DNA of 32,662 nucleotides from Oribacterium sp. (GTDB lineage Bacteria > Bacillota > Clostridia > Lachnospirales > Lachnospiraceae), in contig JAILDF010000108.1 in the NCBI GenBank assembly GCA_024689585.1, positions 1-32,662 of the forward strand, given 5' to 3'. Below are positions 24,417-32,646 of this stretch, in pieces. Positions within the stretch are counted from its first letter, which is position 1; each line of letters begins with the position of its first letter. The notes below the pieces were generated by a model, which saw nothing but the letters and a program-made list of their open reading frames with translations, did no database searches and had not been told where the DNA came from. The translations under genes were made by a program, and so were the position numbers.

Positions 24417-25286
24417 ATGGCAGATTTTAAACCGGTCAAGGAAGGTAAAGTACGTGAGATCTATGATCTCGGTGACAAGCTTATCATGGTGGCTACTGAC
24501 AGAATTTCAGCATTTGACGTGATTCTTCATAACCAGATTACAGATAAGGGAAGAGTTCTTACTCAGATGTCAAAGTTCTGGTTCGATCTCACAAAGGATG
24601 TTATTCCAAACGATCTGATCTCAGTTGATAACAAGGATATGCCGGAGTATTTTCAGAAGCCTGAATTTGATGGCAGAGCAACACTTTGCAAGAAGCTTGA
24701 GATGATCCCTATCGAGTGTATCGTTCGCGGATACATCACGGGATCAGGATGGGAGAACTACAAGAAGGACGGCACCATCTGCGGATTAAAGCTTCCTGAG
24801 GGACTGGTTGAGTGCCAGAAGCTTCCCGAGCCTCTTTACACACCTTCAACAAAGGCTGATCTCGGAGACCATGATGAGAACATCAACTTCGAGCAGTCCA
24901 TAGAAGTCCTTGAGAAGGCATTCCCGGGTAAGGGAAGAGAGATCGCCACAAAGATCAAGGATGCCACACTTGCAGTTTATAAGAAGTGTGCTGACTACGC
25001 TCTTTCAAAGGGAATCATCATTGCAGACACAAAGTTTGAGTTCGGTCTCGATGAGAATGGCGAAGTTGTTCTCGCTGACGAAGTTCTCACACCGGACAGC
25101 TCCAGATTCTGGAGACTTGACCAGTATAAGGAAGGTCAGGGACAGTCATCCTTCGATAAGCAGTTTGTTCGTAACTGGTTAAAGGCAAATCCTGATAACA
25201 ATGCTACCCTCCCTCAGGATATTGTTGATAAGACAGTTGACCTCTACAAGGAAGCATATACCATGCTTACAGGCAAGACACTGTAA
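24417..25286 (+). CDS. purC: Phosphoribosylaminoimidazole-succinocarboxamide synthase
   Basis: 289 residues, the longer bacterial/yeast-type SAICAR synthetase, which joins aspartate to CAIR in de novo purine synthesis with ATP. Motifs: KEGKVREIYDLGDKLIMVATDRISAFD near the N-terminus (nucleotide-binding loop), the IECIVRGYITGSGW signature, and IIADTKFEFGLDENGEVVLADEVLTPDSSRFW. GGAGG lies seven bases before the ATG. It stands alone here, between two terminators, apart from other pur genes, which is common when purC is the only purine gene at a locus. Codon use is of the highly expressed type. Confidence 0.96.
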   Translation: MADFKPVKEGKVREIYDLGDKLIMVATDRISAFDVILHNQITDKGRVLTQMSKFWFDLTKDVIPNDLISVDNKDMPEYFQKPEFDGRATLCKKLEMIPIECIVRGYITGSGWENYKKDGTICGLKLPEGLVECQKLPEPLYTPSTKADLGDHDENINFEQSIEVLEKAFPGKGREIATKIKDATLAVYKKCADYALSKGIIIADTKFEFGLDENGEVVLADEVLTPDSSRFWRLDQYKEGQGQSSFDKQFVRNWLKANPDNNATLPQDIVDKTVDLYKEAYTMLTGKTL

Positions 25287-25300
25287 AAGTATTGTAACAA

Positions 25301-25349
25301 GAACAGCCGGTGGACCACTAACTCCGTTCTCATGGTCCACCGGCTGTTC
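25301..25349. repeat. GGTGGACC-family palindrome, short form, acting as purC terminator
   Basis: GAACAGCCGGTGGACCA (25301-25317) pairs perfectly over 17 bp with TGGTCCACCGGCTGTTC (25333-25349). Bases 25311-25346 match 15034-15071 of the long form. Being 15 bp after the purC stop it probably serves as terminator or 3' protection. Confidence 0.82.
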
Positions 25350-25375
25350 TGCTGCAAAGTATCTAAATAAATACA

Positions 25376-25414
25376 AAGAGCGGTACAAGAGATATCTTGT
25401 GCCGCTCTTTTCTT
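25376..25414 (+). terminator. Second hairpin terminator after purC
   Basis: AAGAGCGGTACAAGA (25376-25390) pairs with TCTTGTGCCGCTCTT (25395-25409) with one G-U pair, followed by TTTCTTG. With the preceding palindrome it gives two tandem strong hairpins behind purC. Confidence 0.85.
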
Positions 25415-25505
25415 GTATGTTAAAATCACGTCAATGTAGTTAGATTGAATATAGATTTTTTTTAATCCTCTGCTTTTTTGTGCAATTTTTTATAAAGGAG
25501 ATACC

Positions 25506-26984
25506 ATGAATTTAAAGGATGATATCGATTTAAAGAAAAAGGGCTCCGGGCATAGTGAGTATACAGAAGATGTAGACCTTCCCGGATTGGATTCCGACGG
25601 AAGCAGTCTCAACAAGGAAGACTATGCGGTTAAACCTAAGATACAGGAACTGATGGAAATCCACGTCCGTACCGAAGGAGCGGACATAGACGAAGAAGAA
25701 CATAAAAAGAGAGAGTATTTCAACGAAATAGTCGGAAAGGCTGCGGTCGAAACAAATATAGATGAGGAAAGACCGGTAAATGAAGCCGAAGGTTCGATTC
25801 TCTACCGTATATGGTCCCGTGTAAATAAGGAAAGTCCTGAACCCACGGATCACCTGGAGAAAAAGGTTGAGTACATTGAGCTTTTCTATGATCTGATATT
25901 TGTGTACAGCCTGAGAACCATCAATGCCCTTTTCCATAGCTATGAAGAATCATTCCCGCCTGCGGAAGCTATACTGACATTTATATTCCTTACCGCCGTA
26001 GTCATGCAGGTCTGGATGTTCACCACCATGTTTTTCAACAGATACGGAAGGAAGGCACTGAGAGATTACATCAGCATTTTGATAAACATGTACCTTCTGT
26101 ATTACATGGCCAGCGGTTCCAACCTTCATTTTCTTGATCATTATAACCGCTACCACATTGCCTGGGCCCTGATAATGCTGAATCTTGCCTACAGAAGCTG
26201 GGATAAGCTTCGCTTTGCCCCGAGACTGGATGAAATCGATAAGGAAATCCTCAGGAATAATGTTACCATCCTGACCTTCGAGGTTGCCCTGATCGTTATT
26301 TCAATCCCGGTTTATCATTTTATGGGAATAGTGATTTCACCTGTGGCCCTGATAGTAGGGTACATCGGAAAGCTAAAGGAGCACACGGCTTATGACAAAA
26401 GACCCTGTGATTTCCCACATTTTGCGGAAAGAAACCTGCTGCTGGTTATCCTGACCTTCGGAGAAATGATCATCGGTATCTCCGGGTTCTTTAAGGAAGA
26501 AACCGGCATCTGGTTCAATATCTCCTCCTTCCTTGTAGTCATAGGCATGTTCCTGAGCTACGGATTCTTTTATGACAACGTACTAGATCATCATAAAAGG
26601 ACCTCGGGCCTTGGTTTCCTGGTAATCCATGTTATCATGATCCTGGCCATCAACTCCACCACCATTGCCCTTGAACTACTGGCCAGGCCCCTGGTGCCTC
26701 TGTTTCCGAAGACCATATGGATGGTCATCACCATGTCCATCTACTACATCTGCATTCTTTCCATAGAGAGGTATGCAAAGGAACAGTTTAAGCTGGGCTT
26801 CGACTCCATGGCGAAGATATTCCTGCTTCTTGCGGCATACACAGGGCTAATGCTTATAGCCGGAAATAATCAGGCTATAGGTGCACTTATAACCGTTGTG
26901 TTTGTATTCGGCATCTTCTTCCTGTTCCTGAGAAGACATCATATACGTCTCAGAGAAATGAAGGTCGGCGGTTATATCGAATAA
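25506..26984 (+). CDS. LtrA (low temperature requirement A) family membrane protein
   Basis: 492 residues. After a ~115-residue hydrophilic, acidic N-terminal region (not part of the usual LtrA domain) comes the family signature KKVEYIELFYDLIFVYSLRTINALFHS, followed by roughly ten membrane helices to near residue 475. The segment LLLVILTFGEMIIGISGFF corresponds to the second conserved repeat of the family. LtrA was named for growth at low temperature in Listeria, but its molecular role is not known. AAGGAGA precedes the ATG. It is flanked by terminators, so it is monocistronic. The long N-terminal extension, with charged clusters and predicted disorder, is the unusual feature. Confidence 0.88.
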   Translation: MNLKDDIDLKKKGSGHSEYTEDVDLPGLDSDGSSLNKEDYAVKPKIQELMEIHVRTEGADIDEEEHKKREYFNEIVGKAAVETNIDEERPVNEAEGSILYRIWSRVNKESPEPTDHLEKKVEYIELFYDLIFVYSLRTINALFHSYEESFPPAEAILTFIFLTAVVMQVWMFTTMFFNRYGRKALRDYISILINMYLLYYMASGSNLHFLDHYNRYHIAWALIMLNLAYRSWDKLRFAPRLDEIDKEILRNNVTILTFEVALIVISIPVYHFMGIVISPVALIVGYIGKLKEHTAYDKRPCDFPHFAERNLLLVILTFGEMIIGISGFFKEETGIWFNISSFLVVIGMFLSYGFFYDNVLDHHKRTSGLGFLVIHVIMILAINSTTIALELLARPLVPLFPKTIWMVITMSIYYICILSIERYAKEQFKLGFDSMAKIFLLLAAYTGLMLIAGNNQAIGALITVVFVFGIFFLFLRRHHIRLREMKVGGYIE

Positions 26985-27004
26985 ATTCTATCGATAACTT
27001 TATT

Positions 27005-27040
27005 ATCGGCAGCGAAGGACCTTCGCTGTCGATATTTATT
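27005..27040 (+). terminator. Intrinsic terminator after the LtrA gene
   Basis: ATCGGCAGCGAAG (27005-27017) pairs with CTTCGCTGTCGAT (27021-27033) with one G-U pair, followed by ATTTATTT. Confidence 0.82.
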
Positions 27041-27043
27041 TCC

Positions 27044-27101
27044 GGAGTTATCCACCGGGGACGGTTCTCGCCGGCGAGAACCGTCCCCGGTGGATAACTC
27101 C
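27044..27101. repeat. CCACCGGGGACGG palindrome, copy 3 (perfect 58 bp)
   Basis: A perfect 58-bp palindrome running from GGAGTTATCCACC to GGTGGATAACTCC, with no unpaired centre. It lies 11 bp after the LtrA terminator and 14 bp before the -35 box of the next promoter. Confidence 0.93.
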
Positions 27102-27114
27102 ATAAATAAAACAG

Positions 27115-27143
27115 TTGAGTTGTAAGGATTAAAATGGTAAAAT
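27115..27143 (+). promoter_or_regulatory. Promoter of the nuclease/ATPase pair
   Basis: TTGAGT (27115-27120), 17-bp spacer, TAAAAT (27138-27143; five of six). Start near 27150, about 35 bp before the nuclease ATG. Confidence 0.6.
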
Positions 27144-27185
27144 AACAACGTACATTTGTTTGAAAAATAAAGGCTTGGTTTTTTA

Positions 27186-28388
27186 ATGAAGATTATACAT
27201 TGCGCGGATCTGCATCTGGACAGCAGATTAAATACACATTTGGATGAAAAGCAGGCACAGGAGCGGAGACAGGAGCTTCTCGGTACGTGGCTTCGGCTCC
27301 TTGAATACGCCTCAAAACAGCAGGTTTCAGCCATTCTTATATCCGGCGATATGTTCGATACGGCGGCTGTCAGCGGCACAACTGCCAATGCTGTCATCGG
27401 CAGCATCAGAAACCACCCCGAAATAGTTTTCTTCTATCTTAAAGGAAATCATGATACAGATACATTTTTGAACCGGGCGGAAACATTACCGGAAAACCTC
27501 TATACCTTCAATGATTCCTGGCGGATGTTCAGACTGTCCGGGAATATAGTCGTATCCGGAAGAGAGCTCAGTACAAGCTTTGGGGGAGCACAGCTTCCCG
27601 AGAACTGGGCGGCCAGAACCCTGAATCTTAAGGAAGAAGACTTCAATATAGTCATGCTCCACGGTCAGCTTATGACGGGATACAATACCGGAAAACAGAC
27701 GGAAACTGAAGAAGAGATATATGTTTCGGATTACGCAGAGCATAATATAGATTATATGGCTCTCGGCCATATACATAAGTTCAACGAAGGCCGGATAGAC
27801 GGAAGAGGCATGTGGTGTTACCCCGGCTGCCTCGAAGGACGGGGCTTTGATGAGTGTTCAAAACATGGCTTCATACTTCTTGATATAAATGAAGAGACCC
27901 ATGAACTTAAGCACCAGATCATCGATATAAGTAAAAGACATCTCTGGCTGGTGCCGGTGGATATCACGGGACTGGAAACCTCCATTGATATAGTTAACAG
28001 AACAAAGGCTCAACTTTCATTACTTGGAGGTGTACCCACTTCTTCAGAGGAAATCAGGAATATAGATGACGATACGGTAAAGGGAATCCTTGAGGAAGCA
28101 GGCGGCGGCCGCCTGAAACCTGAAGATATGGTAAGGGTTATCTTTAAGGGAGAGCTTGATATCACAGCCGAAAAAAACATGAGCTTCATAAAAAATCAGC
28201 TTGAGTCCATGTTCTACTATATAGAAACAGAAGATGAGAGCCGGCGCACTGTCGACTACCGGATATTTGAGAATGACAGATCCCTTAAGGGAGAATTCAT
28301 AAGATCCGTCCGTGAAGATACAGAGCTCGGAGACGAGTTAAAAGCCGAGATAATAGAATGCGGCATAAAGCTGCTTTTAGGAAATTAG
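27186..28388 (+). CDS. SbcD/Mre11-family metallophosphoesterase (YhaO-like DNA nuclease)
   Basis: 400 residues. The two-metal phosphoesterase motifs are complete: CADLHLD (Asp8, His10), SGDMFD (Asp55), LKGNHD (Asn88, His89), MLHGQ and LGHIHKF near residue 193. Length and context fit YhaO rather than full SbcD. The Mre11-like C-terminal part (about 270-400) is present. It likely works with the ATPase gene 123 bp downstream as an Mre11-Rad50-like complex in DNA-end repair. The ribosome site is weak (AAAGG, 12 bases away). A promoter lies just upstream. Assignment to exonuclease activity follows from family membership. Confidence 0.9.
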   Translation: MKIIHCADLHLDSRLNTHLDEKQAQERRQELLGTWLRLLEYASKQQVSAILISGDMFDTAAVSGTTANAVIGSIRNHPEIVFFYLKGNHDTDTFLNRAETLPENLYTFNDSWRMFRLSGNIVVSGRELSTSFGGAQLPENWAARTLNLKEEDFNIVMLHGQLMTGYNTGKQTETEEEIYVSDYAEHNIDYMALGHIHKFNEGRIDGRGMWCYPGCLEGRGFDECSKHGFILLDINEETHELKHQIIDISKRHLWLVPVDITGLETSIDIVNRTKAQLSLLGGVPTSSEEIRNIDDDTVKGILEEAGGGRLKPEDMVRVIFKGELDITAEKNMSFIKNQLESMFYYIETEDESRRTVDYRIFENDRSLKGEFIRSVREDTELGDELKAEIIECGIKLLLGN

Positions 28389-28511
28389 GGAAACTCAGGA
28401 TTTGATAGAGACCGGATGTTATCGAGAATATGCGTCCGGTGTTTATGAGAAATTTGAATGTAGTGTCAGTCCTTCGGGAACAGGAAGGTTTCCGGGCATA
28501 GGAAAAAATAA

Positions 28512-30659
28512 ATGAAACTAATCAGTGCAAAAATAGAAAATTTCGGGAAGCTCCGGGACCGGAGTATAGATTTTAGTGAAGGTCTCAATGTTTTCCTGAG
28601 GGAGAACGGCTTCGGGAAGACAACATTGGCATCCTTCATAAGAGTTATGTTTTACGGACTCTCCGGCGACAGAAAATCCCAGGACGAGGATAATGACCGG
28701 AAAAAGTTCAGACCCTGGCAGGGTGGCACCTTCGGAGGAGAACTGGTATTTGAGCTTGCGGAAGGAAGAAGCTACCGCATAGTTCGTACCTTCGGAGAAA
28801 GAAAGGCTCAGGATACCTTTACGTTGTATGATGCCGAAACAAACCTCCCGTCAACGGACTTCAGCGAAAATATCGGTGAAGAGATACTGAAGATCGACGA
28901 AAGATCCTTCAGAAGAACCGTTTTCATAGGGCAGCAGGAGCTGGAAACCGGCATGACCTCACAGATCAATGCCAAGATCGGCAATGTTTCCGAAGACCCT
29001 GAAGACATGAACCGCTACGAAACGGTCATGGAATCCATAAAGGATGAGGTGAATAACCTGTCCCCCAACAGAAGAACCGGAGCAATCTTCAAAAAACGCA
29101 TGGAGCTGGAAATCCTCCAGTCCGAGTTTAAAAACAAGGAAGCCCTGGAGAAGGAACTTACCGGCAGTGCAGAGCGGTTAAAAAATCTCGGAGACGAACA
29201 GAGAACCAGAGCAAAAAACATAGAGATACTAAACAGCCGTGCCATGGCCCTCAGTCAGTATCAGGATACACTTAAAGACAAAATGAAATATGAAGACCTC
29301 ATAGATGATATTTCAGAATGTGAAAAGAGACTGATCGAGATACAGAGAAGACATTTCGGGGCCGAAGCCGACACCCTTTCTCAGGAAGATAGAAATTCCC
29401 GGCTTAATCACGACATGAGAGAGCTGGATGCCCGCTTCCGGAATGGTGTACCGGGAGAAACTGAGCTCAGAGGTATCGAAAAAAGAATATCACGTATACA
29501 GTTCCTCCATGAGAAGCTTGATCTCATGGAGCAGGCCGGCCTCCGGGATCGCGGAAACGGTCATGGCGGAGATATTTCAAATCTGACTGGAATCATGGTA
29601 TATATCCTTTCGGTGATCCTGATCATCATCGGAGCCTACATGATATTCACGGATCTCAGCATCGTAATAGGAGCATGCATACTGGCAGCAGGATTGTCCA
29701 TGCTCATCATAATGCTTATCTCCCGGGCAGCCTCTGGAAACCACAGCCATAAAAATCCAGGTGGGAAAGAGAGACACCGCCAGACTATAGACGAAGTTTA
29801 CGAAGAGATAGATAAACTGACTTCCGAAGTAGTTATGTACCTCAAGAGATATTACCCTGAAGCTTACTTTTCGGATCCCTACAATGTTGATTTCGAAGCC
29901 TTCAGAAGCCTGGGAAACGACATCCTGAGATACAACAGATTATGTGATCTAAAAGGCTTTGCCGAAGAACTGGCTTTAAAGAGACGGGAGAAAGCAGAAT
30001 TTGAACAGACACATGATATAGAGAAACTAAGAAATGCCATGAGACCCGGAGAAGATGGTGAAAGCTTTGAAACCCTTAGCCGTAAGCTTCAGGAAACCAC
30101 AGAGGAATACAATGAAGCAGTTGAAACCATCAACAGATTAAAGCTGCATTCACAGAACATAGAAAAAGAACTTGAAAAGGTTTATGAAAAGGAAAGACAG
30201 TATGTTCTCGGTCTGGATGAACTCCGGGAGCTGGAACAAAGGTACAACCTTCTGATACTGACAAGAGACCATATAGAAGAAGCCCATAACAATTTCACAA
30301 AAGAATATATGGCGCCCCTTATGTCTGCCTTTGAAAAGTTTTACCGTATCCTCATCAATACCAACGGTCTCAGAGAAATACCTTATCGCATGGATGCCCA
30401 TTTTAACGTGAATTTCATAGCAGACGGTCGTGAGCACAGCACCCAGCTCCTCTCCGCAGGCTTCCGCAATATGGTGGAACTTGCCCGTAGAATGGCCTTC
30501 ATTGAAGCCATGTATCAAAAAGAAAAACCCTTCATCCTACTGGATGATCCCTTCGTAAACCTGGACGATTACAAAATCCCCGGCGCCATGCAATTCCTCG
30601 ACGAAATCGCCCAAAGTTACCAGGTAATATATTTCACTTGCCATGAAAGCAGACAATGA
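28512..30659 (+). CDS. YhaN-like SMC/Rad50-type ATPase with membrane hairpin
   Basis: 715 residues. The N-terminal P-loop is RENGFGKTT at 30-38; the first Walker A position is Arg30 instead of Gly/Ala. Coiled-coil arms follow. In the middle (about 357-405) two hydrophobic segments (GIMVYILSVILIIIGAYMIF and IVIGACILAAGLSMLIIML) replace the zinc hook of Rad50, as in YhaN proteins, and would tie the complex to the membrane. The C-terminal lobe has the signature LSAGFRN and Walker B FILLDDPFVNLDD near 673-685. It is the partner of the upstream nuclease. Usual YhaN proteins are longer (~900 residues), so its arms are short. The gene ends in a bidirectional terminator facing the GntR gene. Confidence 0.9.
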   Translation: MKLISAKIENFGKLRDRSIDFSEGLNVFLRENGFGKTTLASFIRVMFYGLSGDRKSQDEDNDRKKFRPWQGGTFGGELVFELAEGRSYRIVRTFGERKAQDTFTLYDAETNLPSTDFSENIGEEILKIDERSFRRTVFIGQQELETGMTSQINAKIGNVSEDPEDMNRYETVMESIKDEVNNLSPNRRTGAIFKKRMELEILQSEFKNKEALEKELTGSAERLKNLGDEQRTRAKNIEILNSRAMALSQYQDTLKDKMKYEDLIDDISECEKRLIEIQRRHFGAEADTLSQEDRNSRLNHDMRELDARFRNGVPGETELRGIEKRISRIQFLHEKLDLMEQAGLRDRGNGHGGDISNLTGIMVYILSVILIIIGAYMIFTDLSIVIGACILAAGLSMLIIMLISRAASGNHSHKNPGGKERHRQTIDEVYEEIDKLTSEVVMYLKRYYPEAYFSDPYNVDFEAFRSLGNDILRYNRLCDLKGFAEELALKRREKAEFEQTHDIEKLRNAMRPGEDGESFETLSRKLQETTEEYNEAVETINRLKLHSQNIEKELEKVYEKERQYVLGLDELRELEQRYNLLILTRDHIEEAHNNFTKEYMAPLMSAFEKFYRILINTNGLREIPYRMDAHFNVNFIADGREHSTQLLSAGFRNMVELARRMAFIEAMYQKEKPFILLDDPFVNLDDYKIPGAMQFLDEIAQSYQVIYFTCHESRQ

Positions 30660-30686
30660 AAAGAGCCAGCGACTCGCTGGCTCTTT
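30660..30686. terminator. Bidirectional terminator between convergent genes
   Basis: AAAGAGCCAGCG (30660-30671) pairs perfectly with CGCTGGCTCTTT (30675-30686) around an ACT loop. It lies between the ATPase stop (30659) and the GntR stop (30690), so it can end both transcripts. Confidence 0.9.
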
Positions 30687-30689
30687 AAA

Positions 30690-31394
30690 TTATTTCTTCT
30701 TCAGCTTTTTGCTTTCCGCCTCTGCTTCCCACTCAAGGTTCTGGGAAACCGTAGACTCCTGATTGTCGATATGCTCCTTCATGAGAGTCTTGGCACGGAT
30801 GATGTCACGGATCCTGATAGCCTCAAGAATCTTCTCATGCTCATTGATGAGAGTACCCCTCTGAGCTTCATCCTTGATGTATTCAAGACGATATCTGTAC
30901 ATCTGCTCACGAAGATTATTAATCATCTGAACAAGCTTATCATTGCGGGTAGCCTTGTAAATAATGTCGTGATAGGCCTCATCAGCCTCCGCAATCTCCA
31001 TTTCAGAGCCATTATTCTCAACAACCTTTTTGAAATGGTCCTCCGCATCTGCAAGCTCCTTTAACTCCTCGTCATTGATACGCTGACAGGCTAAATCCGT
31101 AGCAAGCTCCTCAAGAGCCCCGCGAACCTCTAGAACATCCTGCAGACTCTTGTGGGAAATCTTGGCAACCTCGGCGCCGCGTCTCGGGATCATGATAACC
31201 AGACCCTCAAGCTCCAGCTTACGAATAGCCTCTCTTATGGGTGTGCGTGAAACTCCAAGCTTTTCCGCAAGCTGAATCTCCATGAGACGCTCACCGGGCT
31301 TCAGCTCCCCCTTAAGAATTGCCTGTCTCAAAGTATTGAAAACGAGATCTCTGAGAGGAAGATACTCGTTCATGTTAACTGTGAATTCACTCAT
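30690..31394 (-). CDS. GntR family regulator with FCD ligand domain
   Basis: 234 residues from the ATG at 31394, which has GGAGG 11 bases upstream; a TTG at 31412 overlaps that site and is unlikely. The N-terminal winged helix (about 12-75) has the GntR signature LRDLVFNTLRQAILKGELKPGERLME, and SRTPIREAIRKLELEGLV. The all-helical FCD domain follows, with putative metal-binding residues in EADEAYHDIIY and INEHEKILEAI. A Lys/Glu-rich tail ends the protein. FadR-type regulators respond to organic or sugar acids. It lies 64 bp after ispE on the same strand and is probably cotranscribed, but a regulatory link to ispE is not evident. Confidence 0.92.
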   Translation of the reverse strand: MSEFTVNMNEYLPLRDLVFNTLRQAILKGELKPGERLMEIQLAEKLGVSRTPIREAIRKLELEGLVIMIPRRGAEVAKISHKSLQDVLEVRGALEELATDLACQRINDEELKELADAEDHFKKVVENNGSEMEIAEADEAYHDIIYKATRNDKLVQMINNLREQMYRYRLEYIKDEAQRGTLINEHEKILEAIRIRDIIRAKTLMKEHIDNQESTVSQNLEWEAEAESKKLKKK

Positions 31395-31458
31395 CAAGGT
31401 TTTGTCCTCCAATATTTAATAGGTTAGATTATCTCCGGAAATAAGGAAAATCGTCATA

Positions 31459-32337
31459 TCAGCGCCAGGGCTCTGTAAGATAGACCTGCTTGGCAAGATT
31501 CCTGTATTTTCCGAATCTCAAAGCTTCATAGCATTTCTTGGCTTCGGCAACATCACTGAAAATACCGAAAACCGTCGGACCTGAGCCGGACATGATTGCA
31601 TTTACGGCTCCAAGCTCCTTCATGGCATCTTTTATAAGCTCTATTTCCGGATACTTTTTGCACGTAACTGTTTCCAGGATATTTCCCATATTTACGGCAA
31701 CTTCATTAACATCCTGCTTTTCAAGGGCGGCTATCACGGAATCAACGTCCGGATGTGCTTCTGCCGGCAGGTCATTAACATGAAGATTCTGATATACAAA
31801 CTTAGTTGATACGGAAATCGCCGGTTTCGCAAGCACTATGGGGCAGGACGGAAGCTTCCTGAGAGGCGTCAGTACTTCGCCTATTCCCTCTGACAAGGCA
31901 GTACCTCTTGTAAGGCAGAAGGGCACATCCGCTCCAAGCTTAACACCACGCTGCATAAGCTCTTCCGTAGATAATTTCAGATTGAAGAGCTTATTCATTC
32001 CGTAAAGGACAGAAGCCGCATCGGTTGATCCTCCTGCCATTCCGGCAGAAACGGGGATCACCTTTTTTAACTGCATGGAAACGCCCTCTTTAATATCGAA
32101 CTCATCAATGAGCATCCTGGCTGCGCGGTACATAAGATTGTTCTCATTGACAGGCAGAAACGAAAGGTTGGTTGTAAGCTTTATTTCCGGATCCTTTGTT
32201 TTCTTCATGTCGATATTGTCATGGAGCTTTACGGTCTGCATGATCATTCTTACGTCGTGATAACCATCCTCTCTTTGTCGTAAAACGTCCAAAGACAAGT
32301 TGATCTTTCCGTAGGCCTGCAGTTTAACACTGTCCAT
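31459..32337 (-). CDS. ispE: 4-diphosphocytidyl-2-C-methyl-D-erythritol kinase
   Basis: 292 residues. GHMP-kinase enzyme of the MEP (non-mevalonate) isoprenoid pathway, which phosphorylates the 2-hydroxyl of CDP-methylerythritol with ATP. Motifs: AYGKINLSLDVL with Lys11 at the N-terminus, DGYHDV, the glycine-rich ATP loop PVSAGMAGGSTDAAS at residues 95-109, LGADVPFCL with Asp137, and the C-terminal MSGSGPTVFGIF. GAGGAGAG precedes the ATG on the minus strand. Presence of ispE shows the organism makes isoprenoids by the MEP route, as is usual in Clostridia. It is the promoter-proximal gene of the ispE-gntR unit. Confidence 0.96.
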   Translation of the reverse strand: MDSVKLQAYGKINLSLDVLRQREDGYHDVRMIMQTVKLHDNIDMKKTKDPEIKLTTNLSFLPVNENNLMYRAARMLIDEFDIKEGVSMQLKKVIPVSAGMAGGSTDAASVLYGMNKLFNLKLSTEELMQRGVKLGADVPFCLTRGTALSEGIGEVLTPLRKLPSCPIVLAKPAISVSTKFVYQNLHVNDLPAEAHPDVDSVIAALEKQDVNEVAVNMGNILETVTCKKYPEIELIKDAMKELGAVNAIMSGSGPTVFGIFSDVAEAKKCYEALRFGKYRNLAKQVYLTEPWR

Positions 32338-32590
32338 AAATAAACTCTCCTCTATATGTTGTAACAGTTACTTGAATTAAATAGATGAGAATAGACTCCA
32401 CGCCTCCTGAAAGCGAGGTTAATGTCTGATTTCATATATAAATCGTTCTTTGTATACAATACTCCGTTATTGTAATGCAAATATTCTGTTTAAGCAAGGA
32501 GTTGTGTACTTGGATTTATACAATATTCTAAAAAAAATATAAAAATGAAATATATTGTTTATGAAAAAGAAAAATATGCAGAAGAAATAA

Positions 32591-32619
32591 TTGACAGAAT
32601 GACACCTTGTCACTATACT
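32591..32619 (+). promoter_or_regulatory. Near-consensus sigma-A promoter facing out of the window
   Basis: TTGACA (32591-32596, perfect), a 17-bp spacer, TATACT (32614-32619, five of six). The start would be near 32626. Confidence 0.78.
32600..32612. promoter_or_regulatory. Operator-like inverted repeat TGACA-N3-TGTCA, site 1
   Basis: TGACA-CCT-TGTCA lies within the spacer between the -35 and -10 boxes, where a bound repressor would block RNA polymerase. The same pattern occurs 34 bp downstream. Confidence 0.65.
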
Positions 32620-32633
32620 CAGATATCACGAGG

Positions 32634-32646
32634 TGACAAGCTGTCA
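32634..32646. promoter_or_regulatory. Operator-like inverted repeat TGACA-N3-TGTCA, site 2
   Basis: TGACA-AGC-TGTCA, centred 34 bp after site 1 and just past the predicted start. A further TGACA half-site lies at 32655-32659. The spacing of about three helical turns suggests cooperative binding of a dimeric regulator, identity unknown. Confidence 0.65.

Noticed and set aside
16907..27101. The three CCACCGGGGACGG repeats as a CRISPR array
   Set aside because: They are kilobases apart and each is a self-complementary hairpin between genes, with no regular spacers or cas genes.
31395..31412. TTG start at 31412 for the GntR regulator
   Set aside because: The TTG overlaps the GGAGG ribosome site itself; the downstream ATG is better placed.
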